From IMG/VR virus record IMGVR_UViG_3300024344_000072, positions 1 to 32,393 of that record: a stretch of 32,393 bases of DNA. The stretch is one strand, 5' to 3'. The notes under the pieces were generated by a model. That model did not search any database, was not told the DNA's origin, and saw only the letters and a program-made list of their open reading frames with translations. Positions 6,811 through 15,171 of this stretch are shown piece after piece. Each line of letters begins with the position of its first letter. Positions within the stretch are counted from its first letter, which is position 1. This stretch comes from a virus. The position numbers and the translations under genes are program-made.

Positions 6811-8599
6811 TTTTGAGTTACAAGCAAAAGAAGCTGAAAAAAATATAAAGAAATTACAAGACCAAGTAGCTAATCTGCAAAAAAAAGTAGAAGAAGCTAA
6901 TAGTAAGACTGAGAAAGGTGTATCTAAAATTGGTAAAGCAGCAAAAGGTGCTGCAAGTGGGGTCAAAAAAGTCGGTTCTACAATAGGTAACTTAGCTAAA
7001 TTCGCAGGTGTTTTATTTATACTACAAAAAGCATTTGAATTTATCTCAGAAGCAGTTAGAAGTAACCAAACAGTTATGGATGCTCTTACTACTGCAACAG
7101 AGACAGCACAAATTATATTTAATCAAGTAGCTGATACCATATTTAAAAACTCAGAAAACTTTGATGCTCTAGGTAGAATAATGGGTAATCTTCTTACTCT
7201 TGCTCTTACTCCTATTAAACTTTCTTTTTATGCTATTAAAGCAGCGTTATTAGGCGCACAATTAGCGTGGGAACAATCTTGGCTAGGTGGAAACGATCCT
7301 GAAAGAATTAAAGAACTTAAAGCAGAGTTAAATGGTGTAAAAGAAGATGTTATTGAAATAGGTACAGAAGCTCTTGATGCAGGAAAAGGTATTGTTAATG
7401 ATTTTGGAGAAGCAATTTCGGAAGTTAGTAATATAGCAAAAGTAACAACAGAAGCATTAAGCGCAGAAAACATAAAAGCTGCAACAGAAACAGCAAAAGC
7501 TAACAAACAATTAAGAAAAGATGCAGAATTAGCAAGGGTAGCAAATCAAGGTTTAATAGAACAATACGATATACAAGCAGAACAACAAAGACAAATAAGA
7601 GACAATGATCTTATTAGTATTGCCGATAGAATTGAAGCTAATGATAAATTAAAAGCTACTCTTACAAGTCAAAAAGAAGCTATGCTAGAAAATGCACAAG
7701 CAATTTTAGCAGCAGCAGAAGCACAATTTAAACTCACAGGACTAGATGAAGATAACATTGCATTACAAGAAGCTAAAAATGAACTAAAAGCAGTAGAAGC
7801 ACAGATTACTGGTTTTATGTCAGAACAAGAATCAAACAGAATTGCTTTGTTAAAAGAAAAAATGGAGTTAGAAGCTAGTGATACAGAAGCAACAGCAGCA
7901 AGACAAGCAGAACAAAGAGCATTTAATGCAGAAATGATGGAGAATGATATGGCTCGTATGCAACAGATGTTAGATGATTTAGAATTAGAAAAAACAATAG
8001 AAGAAGAAAGACTTACTGCAAAAAGAAATTCATACAAAAAAGGAACACAAGCATATATTGATGCAAACAATGAGTTATTAGACTATCAACAAGCTAATGC
8101 AAACGAGCAAGAAAAGATAGAAAAAGATTTAGCAGTAGCAAAACAAGATGCAATCACAGGTGCTTTAGGTAATCTAGCATCAATAGTAGGTAAAAATAGT
8201 AAATTTGGAAAAGCAATAGCAATAGTACAGGCAATTAGAGATACATTTTCAGGTGCTAACAAAGCGTTATCAGCTAGTCCACCACCTTTTAACTTTATTG
8301 CAGCAGCAGCAGTAGTTGCAGCAGGTATTGCTAATGTAAAATCAATAACAAGCAGTAAAGAACCATCAGCACCAAGTTTTGCAAAGGGTGGAACAGGGGG
8401 TGCTGCTACACCTGCTGTACCTGCGACACCATCTCCAGTAATGCCTGACATAGCATCAGTAGGAGATAGTGGCTTAAATCAACTAGCAAGTGCAATAGGA
8501 GATCAATCACAACAACCTATACAGGCATTTGTGGTTTCTAATGATGTAACAACTGCACAAGGACTGGAAAGAAATATTGTTGATGGTGCAGCAATATAA
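6788..8599 (+). CDS. Tape measure protein
   Basis: 603 residues. Order: an N-terminal coiled coil (about residues 8-45, KEAEKNIKKLQDQVANLQKKVEEA), a Gly/Ala/Lys-rich stretch, a hydrophobic segment (LAKFAGVLFILQKAFEFI, about 70-90), long Ala/Glu/Lys-rich helices (about 170-460), a second hydrophobic Ala-rich region (FNFIAAAAVVAAGIANV), a Gly/Pro linker, and a C-terminus IQAFVVSNDVTTAQGLERN typical of Bacteroidota-phage tape measures. At about 0.15 nm per residue it would set a tail near 90 nm, supporting a siphovirus. It is the last gene of the tail block and is followed by a new promoter-like element. Confidence 0.8.
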   Translation: MPQKVVVDFELQAKEAEKNIKKLQDQVANLQKKVEEANSKTEKGVSKIGKAAKGAASGVKKVGSTIGNLAKFAGVLFILQKAFEFISEAVRSNQTVMDALTTATETAQIIFNQVADTIFKNSENFDALGRIMGNLLTLALTPIKLSFYAIKAALLGAQLAWEQSWLGGNDPERIKELKAELNGVKEDVIEIGTEALDAGKGIVNDFGEAISEVSNIAKVTTEALSAENIKAATETAKANKQLRKDAELARVANQGLIEQYDIQAEQQRQIRDNDLISIADRIEANDKLKATLTSQKEAMLENAQAILAAAEAQFKLTGLDEDNIALQEAKNELKAVEAQITGFMSEQESNRIALLKEKMELEASDTEATAARQAEQRAFNAEMMENDMARMQQMLDDLELEKTIEEERLTAKRNSYKKGTQAYIDANNELLDYQQANANEQEKIEKDLAVAKQDAITGALGNLASIVGKNSKFGKAIAIVQAIRDTFSGANKALSASPPPFNFIAAAAVVAAGIANVKSITSSKEPSAPSFAKGGTGGAATPAVPATPSPVMPDIASVGDSGLNQLASAIGDQSQQPIQAFVVSNDVTTAQGLERNIVDGAAI

Positions 8600-8620
8600 A
8601 TACAAAATTTAACTAAAAAA

Positions 8621-8630
8621 TCGTTATAAA
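8621..8630 (+). promoter_or_regulatory. Repeated promoter-like element, copy 2 (protease)
   Basis: TCGTTATAAA ends three bases before the ATG at 8634, with AAATTT at 8605-8610 exactly ten bases upstream. It sits in the 34-base gap between the tape measure and the capsid protease and probably starts head-gene transcription. Confidence 0.5.
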
Positions 8631-8633
8631 AAT

Positions 8634-9494
8634 ATGAGAATCGTAGAACTTATTTTAGATGAAGCTCAAAGTATGATGGGCATAGAAGCAATCTCAATAG
8701 TAGAAAACCCTGCAATAGAAGAAAATTTTTTAGCATTAAAGTCTGATGAGATAAAACTTGCAGAAGTTAATAAAGAAAAAAAGATATTAATGGGTGCATT
8801 ACTTATTCCTAATAAACCTATTTATAGAAAAGCAGGAAAAGATGAATATTATATATATTTTTCTAAAGACACAGTAGAAAAAGCATCACAATTATACCTT
8901 AAAAATGGTAATCAAAACAATTCAACACTAGAACATAAGCACGAATTAAGTGGACTTACTCTAGTAGAAAGTTGGATAGTAGAAGATACTAAGTTTGACA
9001 AGTCAAGAAAGTATGGTTTAGATGTACCAGTAGGTACTTGGATGGGTGCTGTCAAAGTAAACAATGATGATGTGTGGAATGAGTATGTAAAAACAGGAAA
9101 AGTAAAAGGATTCTCAATAGAGGGTTACTTTGCAGATAAAATGGAAAGACCACAAGATAATACTACTGGACTTAGTGAGCAAGAAGCTGATTTATTACTT
9201 AGTCAAATTGCAGATATTGTAAAAGGAATAGAAATAAATCTTGATAAAGTAGTAGATGATGATTTTGCTATTATTGCAGATAGACTTGCTTATTCCTCAA
9301 AAGAAAAAGCAGAAGAAGTTGCACAGGATATGGGATGTGAGGGATCACACGAACACGAATTAGAAGATAAAGTGTGGTATATGCCTTGTAAACAACATAA
9401 ATTAAAAAAACCTTGTCAAGCAGGATATGAGCAGTATGGTATGAAAATGAAAAATGGTAAAAAAGTACCTAATTGTGTACCTATTAAAAAATAA
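8634..9494 (+). CDS. XkdF-like prohead serine protease
   Basis: 286 residues. The opening IVELILDEAQSMMGIEAISIVENPAIEENF is the standard start of XkdF-type capsid maturation proteases. The likely catalytic region includes histidines at 101 and 103 (LEHKHELSGLTLVESWIVED) and the GFSIEGYF motif with Ser161, matching the His/Ser arrangement of prohead proteases. The C-terminus has an extra Cys-containing tail (CEGSHEHELEDKVWYMPC, then GYEQYGMKMKNGKKVPNCV) also seen in Bacteroidota phages. It probably trims scaffold and capsid proteins in the prohead. It is followed by coiled-coil, scaffold and capsid genes as expected. Confidence 0.8.
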   Translation: MRIVELILDEAQSMMGIEAISIVENPAIEENFLALKSDEIKLAEVNKEKKILMGALLIPNKPIYRKAGKDEYYIYFSKDTVEKASQLYLKNGNQNNSTLEHKHELSGLTLVESWIVEDTKFDKSRKYGLDVPVGTWMGAVKVNNDDVWNEYVKTGKVKGFSIEGYFADKMERPQDNTTGLSEQEADLLLSQIADIVKGIEINLDKVVDDDFAIIADRLAYSSKEKAEEVAQDMGCEGSHEHELEDKVWYMPCKQHKLKKPCQAGYEQYGMKMKNGKKVPNCVPIKK

Positions 9495-9500
9495 TATAAG

Positions 9501-9878
9501 ATGATAAACAAGACCAACATTAATAAAGTTTTAAAAAAAATTAACACAGAAGAAGTAAATTTATCTGTGGCAAAAGTTAAACTTTCTAAAATGGAAGATT
9601 TAGAAGATGCAGTAGGAACAGCAGCTATGATGCAAGATGCTTTTGAAGAAGCGTATGATGATGCACAAGTGTTAGTAATTAAAGCATCAGACATTATAAG
9701 GTTTGACTGGTCAGATGCAATTACAGAAGCAGAGGGTGCTTTACAAGAATTAGAGGTTGCATTTAAGGAATTAGGAGTAGATGAACCAAGTGAAGTAAAA
9801 CAATACAGAAAACAAATAGAAGAATTAGAAAACGAAAGAGTTATTGCAGATAAAAAATTAGATGGAATAGGTAAATAA
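9501..9878 (+). CDS. Coiled-coil head-region protein, paralog A
   Basis: 125 residues, mostly helical and acidic. It begins MINKTNINKVLKKI, almost the same as the next gene (MINKHNINKVLNKL), and both end with a helix-turn of the form ELGVDEP / ELGIKPEQ followed by a Y-K element. These are tandem duplicates that have diverged. The position between protease and scaffold suggests a minor head or assembly protein. No enzymatic motif. Function unknown. Confidence 0.6.
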   Translation: MINKTNINKVLKKINTEEVNLSVAKVKLSKMEDLEDAVGTAAMMQDAFEEAYDDAQVLVIKASDIIRFDWSDAITEAEGALQELEVAFKELGVDEPSEVKQYRKQIEELENERVIADKKLDGIGK

Positions 9879-9885
9879 ACAAATT

Positions 9886-10320
9886 ATGATTAATAAACAC
9901 AACATAAACAAAGTATTAAACAAACTCCCTAAAGATAAGGTTGAGTTAGAGAAAGTTCAATTATCTGTTTCAGATGATTTAGGTAAAATGGTGTCTGCTT
10001 TAGAAAAAGCAGCTCAACAAGAAAAAGAATTATTATCAGAAATTAAAGAAGTAACTAAAGTAGAAAAAGAAGTTCTAAAATCTATTAAACAAATAGAAAA
10101 TAGAAGAAATAAGTTATACGATAAAGCTGATAAAATTATTAAAAAGATAGATTCTGAATTTGATGATGTAAATGATCTAATAATTAAAGCAGATCAAGCT
10201 GCTAAAGAATTAGGAATTAAACCTGAGCAAATACCAAATTACAAAAAAGTAGATTCTGCTTATGGTAAAATCGGAGAATTAGTATTAAATGACCTTTTTC
10301 TTGACAATCCATACTTTTAA
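9886..10320 (+). CDS. Coiled-coil head-region protein, paralog B
   Basis: 144 residues, strongly predicted coiled coil by eye (LGKMVSALEKAAQQEKELL, IKEVTKVEKEVLKSIKQIE). It shares its N-terminal 14 residues and the region around ELGIKPEQIPNYKK with the preceding gene, so the two are paralogs. The gap between them is seven bases. Function unknown; a minor virion or assembly role is inferred from position. Confidence 0.6.
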   Translation: MINKHNINKVLNKLPKDKVELEKVQLSVSDDLGKMVSALEKAAQQEKELLSEIKEVTKVEKEVLKSIKQIENRRNKLYDKADKIIKKIDSEFDDVNDLIIKADQAAKELGIKPEQIPNYKKVDSAYGKIGELVLNDLFLDNPYF

Positions 10321-10325
10321 TATAA

Positions 10326-10478
10326 ATGTCTAAAGAAACATATATACCAAGTAGAACAAGTCCAAAGGGAAGTACAAGGGGTTGTCTATGTAAAGACAAA
10401 GATACTTACTCTAGGGAGTGCTGTGATGGCTCATTATGGGCGCAAGGCATAGGAGTAATAAGCAGAGTTGCAAGTTAA
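10326..10478 (+). CDS. 50-residue cysteine-rich mini-protein
   Basis: The ATG lies six bases after the previous stop. The peptide contains GCLCKDKDTYSRECCDGSL, with four cysteines in a CxC ... CC pattern, then WAQGIG. The CLCxDxTYSxxCCDGxLxAQGIG layout is one I recognise from Bacteroidota phages, where it sits near head genes. The cysteines might bind a metal or form disulfides. The role is unknown. Confidence 0.7.
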   Translation: MSKETYIPSRTSPKGSTRGCLCKDKDTYSRECCDGSLWAQGIGVISRVAS

Positions 10479-10501
10479 AAATGCAAAATTAAATTTATAA
10501 A

Positions 10502-10511
10502 TCGTTAAATA
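10502..10511 (+). promoter_or_regulatory. Repeated promoter-like element, copy 3 (scaffold)
   Basis: TCGTTAAATA ends seven bases before the ATG at 10519. AAATTA at 10486-10491 lies ten bases upstream, the same spacing as copies 1 and 2. It would drive the scaffold and capsid genes. Confidence 0.45.
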
Positions 10512-10518
10512 AGTAATT

Positions 10519-11199
10519 ATGAAAAGTAGTGAAATGATAAACAAAATTCGTACACTTTTAAATATTCAAGTACAGCTTGAAGAAAGGAAGTTAGAAAATG
10601 GTACTGTTGTAGAAGCAGAATCGTTTGAAAAAGGGCAAGAAATCTTTATCGTAACAGAAGATGAAAAGGTTGCAATGCCAGTTGGCGAATACATCTTAGA
10701 ATCAGGCGAGTTAGTCGTTGTTGAAGAAGAGGGTGTAATTGCTGATGTTAGAGAAGTTTCTGATGAAGCTCCTGAAAAAGAGGAAGTGGAAGCAGAAGAA
10801 AAGTCCGAAGAAGAAAAAGAGGACTTGTATAAATTCTATGAAGAATTAAAAGACAGAGTTTCTGATTTAGAAAAAGTGGTTGAAGAAATGAGATCATACG
10901 AAGATAAAGAAGAAGTTGAAGCAGAAGCAGAAGATGGTTCTCCTAGACAACCTAAATCAAGAACTATAAAAGAAGAATTTTCTGAAAATAAAATTGAAGT
11001 AAACGAAGAAGAAGTCGTTGAAAATAAAGTTTCAGAAAAAGAAGTTAAAGAAGAATTGAAAGAAGAATTATCTGCACCTGCTGCTGAACCGATTAAACAT
11101 AGTCCTGAAGCATTAGTAAAAAAAGATAAATTTCAATTTTCACAAAGAAGGAAACTATCAACTTTAGATAGAGTTTTAAGTAAAATAAATAATAAATAA
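10519..11199 (+). CDS. Probable capsid scaffolding protein
   Basis: 226 residues, very acidic. The N-terminal 75 residues form a compact beta-rich domain (VQLEERKLENGTVVEAESF, EIFIVTEDEKVAMPVGEY, ELVVVEEEGVIADV). Then follows a long Glu/Lys-rich region with a coiled coil (LYKFYEELKDRVSDLEKVVEE) and a basic C-terminus (FSQRRKLSTLDRVLSKI). An acidic helical middle with a basic capsid-binding end, immediately upstream of the major capsid gene and downstream of the protease, is the usual scaffold layout. It is probably removed or cleaved during maturation. Confidence 0.7.
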   Translation: MKSSEMINKIRTLLNIQVQLEERKLENGTVVEAESFEKGQEIFIVTEDEKVAMPVGEYILESGELVVVEEEGVIADVREVSDEAPEKEEVEAEEKSEEEKEDLYKFYEELKDRVSDLEKVVEEMRSYEDKEEVEAEAEDGSPRQPKSRTIKEEFSENKIEVNEEEVVENKVSEKEVKEELKEELSAPAAEPIKHSPEALVKKDKFQFSQRRKLSTLDRVLSKINNK

Positions 11200-11209
11200 A
11201 TTTTAAAAA

Positions 11210-12136
11210 ATGGCGTTATCAATTACATCAACTTATGCAGGGGAATTTGCAGGAAAATATATAGCAGCAGCTCTCCTTTCTTCAAACACTATTGAACAAG
11301 GTGGTATTGAAGTTAAACCGAACATTAAATTAAAAGAAGTTATCAAAAAGGTAGCTACAAGTGGACTTATTGCAAATTCTAGTTGTGATTTTACTGATGC
11401 AGGAAATGTTACTCTTACTGAGAGAATCATACAACCTGAGGAATTTCAAGTAAACTTACAATTATGTAAAACTCCTTTTGTGTCTGACTGGGAAGCAGCA
11501 CAGATGGGTTATTCAGCATTTGAAAATATGCCACCTAAATTTTCAGACTTTTTTATCGGTCATATTTCAGCAGAAATAGCAGCGAAAAATGAGCAAAACA
11601 TTTGGGTAGGTGCAAATGCAACAGCAGGAGAATATGATGGTCTAGTTACACTAGCAAAAGCAGATTCAGATGTTTCTGACATTACAGGAACTACTGTTAC
11701 TCACGCTAATGTTATTGCAGAAATGGGTAAAGTAGTAGATGCTTGTCCTAATGCAGTTTATGGTAAAGAAGATTTGAACCTATATGTTTCTAAAAATGTA
11801 GCGAAAGCGTATGTAAGAGCTTTAGGTGGTTATTCTATTGGCGTTGGTGCTAATGGTATTGATGATAAAGGTCAAATGTGGTACTCAGGACAGGGTCTTT
11901 CATTTGATGGTGTCAATATCTTTATGGCTAATGGTCTTTCTGACAACCAAATGATGTTAGCACAAAAATCAAATTTATATTTTGGAACAGGTCTATTAAA
12001 TGATTTAAATCTTGTAAAAGTTTTAGATATGGCAGACTTAGATGGTTCTCAAAATGTGAGATTTATTGCTAGATACACAGCAGGTGTTCAGTATGGAATC
12101 GGAAGCGAAATTGTACTTTACGATCCAACAGTATAA
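11210..12136 (+). CDS. Major capsid protein
   Basis: 308 residues, which is normal for an HK97-fold capsid protein. It lies 10 bases after the scaffold and is followed by its own terminator-like hairpin, as expected for a highly expressed gene. Segments I associate with Bacteroidota-phage capsid proteins include LTERIIQPEEFQVNLQLCK, DWEAAQMGYSAF and the later IFMANGLSDNQMMLAQKSNLYFGTGLLND. The C-terminus GVQYGIGSEIVLYDP is a typical final strand. A Walker or enzymatic motif is absent. Codon usage appears slightly richer in GC than the neighbouring tail genes. Confidence 0.8.
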   Translation: MALSITSTYAGEFAGKYIAAALLSSNTIEQGGIEVKPNIKLKEVIKKVATSGLIANSSCDFTDAGNVTLTERIIQPEEFQVNLQLCKTPFVSDWEAAQMGYSAFENMPPKFSDFFIGHISAEIAAKNEQNIWVGANATAGEYDGLVTLAKADSDVSDITGTTVTHANVIAEMGKVVDACPNAVYGKEDLNLYVSKNVAKAYVRALGGYSIGVGANGIDDKGQMWYSGQGLSFDGVNIFMANGLSDNQMMLAQKSNLYFGTGLLNDLNLVKVLDMADLDGSQNVRFIARYTAGVQYGIGSEIVLYDPTV

Positions 12137-12150
12137 ATAATTTATAAAAA

Positions 12151-12179
12151 GGGGTAGGGTTTTACTCTACCTTTTTTTT
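12151..12179 (+). terminator. Rho-independent terminator after the capsid gene
   Basis: The stem GGTAG/CTACC is extended by G-T and A-T pairs, has a loop of about nine bases and is followed by eight T (12172-12179). It begins 15 bases after the capsid stop. Confidence 0.7.
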
Positions 12180-12201
12180 AACCTTTTAAAAATATAATAA
12201 T

Positions 12202-12726
12202 ATGGCTTGTACATTAACAAAAGGGAGAGAGCTACCTTGTAAAACAGGGGTAGGTGGCATTAAATCTATCACATTTGCTGATTATGGTACTTTAGGTGCT
12301 TTAACTATTGCAAATGAAATGGTAACTGATTTTGGTGGAAGTCCAACATTTATGAAGTTTGATGTAAAGGGTACATCAACTTTAGATACTACTGTAACAA
12401 GTAGTAGAGAAAATGGAACGACTTTTTACGAAACATCAGTAGTAATGAACCTAATCTTTCAAGAAGAAAAAACACAAGCTGAGATTAAATTACTTGCAGT
12501 ATCAAGACCTCATATTATAGTTGAAGATTATAATGGTAATTTTAGACTGGTAGGTAAAGATCACGGCTGCGAATTAACAACTGGTACATTTTCAAATGGT
12601 GCAGCTATGGGAGACCTTTATGGGTACTCTTTAACATTTGTTTCACAAGAAACAGAAGCACCTGACTTTGTTACAACAGCAGCATACAATGCAGAATCAC
12701 AGGGTACACAAATAGATGTAAACTAA
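12202..12726 (+). CDS. Probable major tail (tube) protein
   Basis: 174 residues, beta-rich. It begins ACTLTKGRELPCKTGVGGIKSITF and contains TVTSSRENGTTFYETSVVM, SRPHIIVEDYNGNFRLVGKD and GAAMGDLYGYSLTFVSQETEAP. This ordering (Cys-containing N-terminus, a NGTTF turn, a DxNGN turn, a GDLxGY strand) is one I associate with tail tube proteins in Bacteroidota siphophages. It is flanked by terminators on both sides, consistent with high independent expression. A decoration protein is the alternative. Confidence 0.6.
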   Translation: MACTLTKGRELPCKTGVGGIKSITFADYGTLGALTIANEMVTDFGGSPTFMKFDVKGTSTLDTTVTSSRENGTTFYETSVVMNLIFQEEKTQAEIKLLAVSRPHIIVEDYNGNFRLVGKDHGCELTTGTFSNGAAMGDLYGYSLTFVSQETEAPDFVTTAAYNAESQGTQIDVN

Positions 12727-12769
12727 TCTGCTATCTCAGCACTAATAAACTCTTAATATTAGTATATCA

Positions 12770-12795
12770 AAGCACTCTTTTCAGGGTGCTTTTTT
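12770..12795 (+). terminator. Rho-independent terminator after the tail-tube gene
   Basis: An eight-pair stem, AAGCACTC with GGGTGCTT (one G-T pair), with loop TTTTCA and a T-run to 12795. It ends the transcript of the probable tail tube gene. Confidence 0.8.
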
Positions 12796-12819
12796 ATTTT
12801 ACAAATTGACTTATTTTAA

Positions 12820-12829
12820 TCGTTATATA
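12820..12829 (+). promoter_or_regulatory. Repeated promoter-like element, copy 4 (portal block)
   Basis: TCGTTATATA lies four bases before the ATG at 12834, right after a terminator. AAATTG at 12803-12808 is eleven bases upstream. A terminator followed by this element strongly suggests a new transcription start. Confidence 0.6.
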
Positions 12830-12833
12830 CATA

Positions 12834-13277
12834 ATGATAGTATTGACTACAAATTCATCACAAACACTTAGTGTAATACCTAGAGAATATTTAGGGTCAT
12901 TTACTATTGATGTAAGAGATGCTTCGTTAAACAAAACTTTTTCATATTTTGAAGATACAGTTACTACAAGTGGAAACTATATGCAATTTACAAATAGTTA
13001 TGTCGATGCTAGTGGTAATACAATATTTAAAGAAGCAAGATTTTATGATTTAGATTTATATGCAGATTTTAATTACTGGAATACTAATTTAAGTCTATGG
13101 GAAATGTATGATGAAATATGGCAAACAGATAGCAACCAAAAAGAAAGAGTTTATAAAGATAGAATATTTGTTACTGACCAAGACATAGATCAGAAAAACG
13201 ATAATGACCATTATGGTATTAACAAGGATCAATATGTAACTAATAATTCATTTGATAATGAGTATATTGTAATATGA
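12834..13277 (+). CDS. Structural-type protein upstream of portal
   Basis: 147 residues, no signal peptide. The first 90 residues are beta-rich (SQTLSVIPREYLGSFTIDV). The C-terminus carries WEMYDEIWQTDSNQKERVYKDRIFVTDQ, followed by an Asp/Asn-rich end finishing NEYIVI. The YKDRIFVTDQ and NEYIVI blocks recur in Bacteroidota phage virion regions. Its stop overlaps the portal ATG (ATGA), so it is expressed with the portal. Specific function unknown. Confidence 0.55.
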   Translation: MIVLTTNSSQTLSVIPREYLGSFTIDVRDASLNKTFSYFEDTVTTSGNYMQFTNSYVDASGNTIFKEARFYDLDLYADFNYWNTNLSLWEMYDEIWQTDSNQKERVYKDRIFVTDQDIDQKNDNDHYGINKDQYVTNNSFDNEYIVI

Positions 13278-15169
13278 AAAAAAGAAAAAGAAATAGTTTA
13301 GGACAATTTGCTACAAATTCAAAGTCTGAAATTAGTCTAGTAAATTTAAGTAGTTATACCACACCTATAATGAAAGAACAACCCAATAAAGACTGGGTTA
13401 AGTTTGGAGAAGATAATGATTATTTTCAATATATCTTAGATAGATACAATGGTAGTGCAACAAATCACGCTGCTGTAAATGGCATAGCACAACAAATATT
13501 TGGAAAAGGTTTAAATGCCTTAAATGCTAATAAAAAACCTGAGCAGTACGCTAAAATGGTCTCTTTATTTAAAAAAGACTGTGTTAGAAAAATTGCTTAT
13601 GATTTTTATTTGTTTGGTCAAGCAGCTATACAGGTTGTTTATTCAAAAGACAGAAAAACATTAGCGACAGCTGAGCATTTTCCAGTAGAAACATTAAGAT
13701 CAGAAAAAGCGAATGAAAAAGGAGATGTAGAAGCATATTATTATTTTAAAGACTGGTCTAAAATTAAACCTAATGAAGAACCTAAAAGAATAGCTGCATT
13801 TGGTACAAGTAACGAAGCAATAGAAATACTATACATAAAACCATACAAAGCAGGTTTATACTATTATAGTACACCATCTTGGAATGGATGTATTCAGTAT
13901 TGTGAGCTAGAAGAAGAAATAAGCAATTACCATATTAACAATATACAACAGGGTTTAAGTCCTACAATGTTAATTTCAATGCACAATGGAGTACCGAACC
14001 CTGAAGAAAGAAGATTATTAGAAAGCAAAATAGCACAAAAATTTAGTGGGTCAAGTAATGCAGGTAAATTTATACTTAGTTTTTCAGATTCTAAAGAACA
14101 AGAACCAAGTTTAACACCTGTACAATTATCTGATGCACACCAACAATATGAATTTTTAAGTAATGAGTGTTCTAGGAAAATAATGATAGGTCATAGAATA
14201 GTTAGTCCTTTTCTTTTAGGTATTAGAGAAAATGGTGGATTTGGTTCTAATGCAGATGAAATTAAAACTGCAAGTTTGTTGTTTGACAATACTGTTATTA
14301 GACCTCTACAAGAGATTTTAATAGATTGTTTTGACAAAATATTAGCTTATAATGATATTAGTCTAAAACTTTATTTTGTAACCTTACAACCTCTTGAATT
14401 TACTGATATAGATACAGACTTACAAGATGATGAAGATATAGAGGAAGAAACAGGAATACAAATGAGCAAAGAAAAACCTGAATTAGATGATAAATTAGGT
14501 GGAGAAATTGCTGATGAATTAATAAACTTAGGTCAGACAGAAGAAGAACTATTAAAAGACTATGATTTAGTAGATCAAAGAGCAGTAGATTACGAGCAAG
14601 ATCACGAATTAGATGGCGTTATACAAGAGCTTAATAAAGAAAAGAAATCTACACTATCAAAAATATATGAATTTGTAAGTACAGGTATAGCTAGAAAAAC
14701 AAAAGAAAGCAAACAAGATGGAACAAGTAAACAATCAGTAGAAAAACTAAGTAAATTTTTAGTAAGGTATGTTTACAATCCTACAAAGACAGGTTCTAAT
14801 TCAAGGGAATTTTGTAAAAAAATGGTTAGGGCAAAAAAGGTATATAGAAAAGAGGACATTTTGGAAATGACAAAAAAAGCAGTAAACCCTAAATTTTCTA
14901 AAGGTGGAAAAAAAGGTACAGGCAAATATTCTATATGGTTATACAAAGGGGGAAGTCGCTGTCAGCATAGATGGTATAGACAGACATATCTAAAAAAATG
15001 GGATAATGCAGGTATGGGAAAACAAATAACATCAGGACAAGCTAAAAGTTTAGGTTTTAAGTTTCCTAGAAATGCACAAAAAGTACCAGTAGCACCTAAA
15101 GATATGAGATATAAAGGGTACACAAAAGCGTACTATGATAAAATGTTTGGCAAGAAGAAAAAGAAATAA
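13274..15169 (+). CDS. Portal protein with C-terminal Cys/His domain
   Basis: 631 residues. The first ~400 residues look like a phage portal: NKDWVKFGEDNDYFQYILDRY near residue 40, NHAAVNGIAQQIFGKGL, a stem region with SPTMLISMHNGVPNPEERR, and IVSPFLLGIRENGGFGSNADE. After an acidic linker (about 385-450) comes a distinct basic domain (about 480-600) with SREFCKKMVRAKKVYRKEDI, a YSIWLYKGG turn and RCQHRWYRQTY, ending in a poly-lysine tail. That tail domain also occurs in other phage head proteins and carries potential metal ligands (the Cys in REFC, and the Cys and His of RCQH). The portal forms the head vertex and DNA gate. The fused tail could mediate capsid assembly. Confidence 0.75.
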   Translation: MKKRKRNSLGQFATNSKSEISLVNLSSYTTPIMKEQPNKDWVKFGEDNDYFQYILDRYNGSATNHAAVNGIAQQIFGKGLNALNANKKPEQYAKMVSLFKKDCVRKIAYDFYLFGQAAIQVVYSKDRKTLATAEHFPVETLRSEKANEKGDVEAYYYFKDWSKIKPNEEPKRIAAFGTSNEAIEILYIKPYKAGLYYYSTPSWNGCIQYCELEEEISNYHINNIQQGLSPTMLISMHNGVPNPEERRLLESKIAQKFSGSSNAGKFILSFSDSKEQEPSLTPVQLSDAHQQYEFLSNECSRKIMIGHRIVSPFLLGIRENGGFGSNADEIKTASLLFDNTVIRPLQEILIDCFDKILAYNDISLKLYFVTLQPLEFTDIDTDLQDDEDIEEETGIQMSKEKPELDDKLGGEIADELINLGQTEEELLKDYDLVDQRAVDYEQDHELDGVIQELNKEKKSTLSKIYEFVSTGIARKTKESKQDGTSKQSVEKLSKFLVRYVYNPTKTGSNSREFCKKMVRAKKVYRKEDILEMTKKAVNPKFSKGGKKGTGKYSIWLYKGGSRCQHRWYRQTYLKKWDNAGMGKQITSGQAKSLGFKFPRNAQKVPVAPKDMRYKGYTKAYYDKMFGKKKKK

Positions 15170-15171
15170 TT

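Noticed and set aside
12154-12180. Riboswitch in the capsid to tail-tube gap
   Set aside because: The gap holds only a short hairpin with a T-run, which is explained as a terminator.
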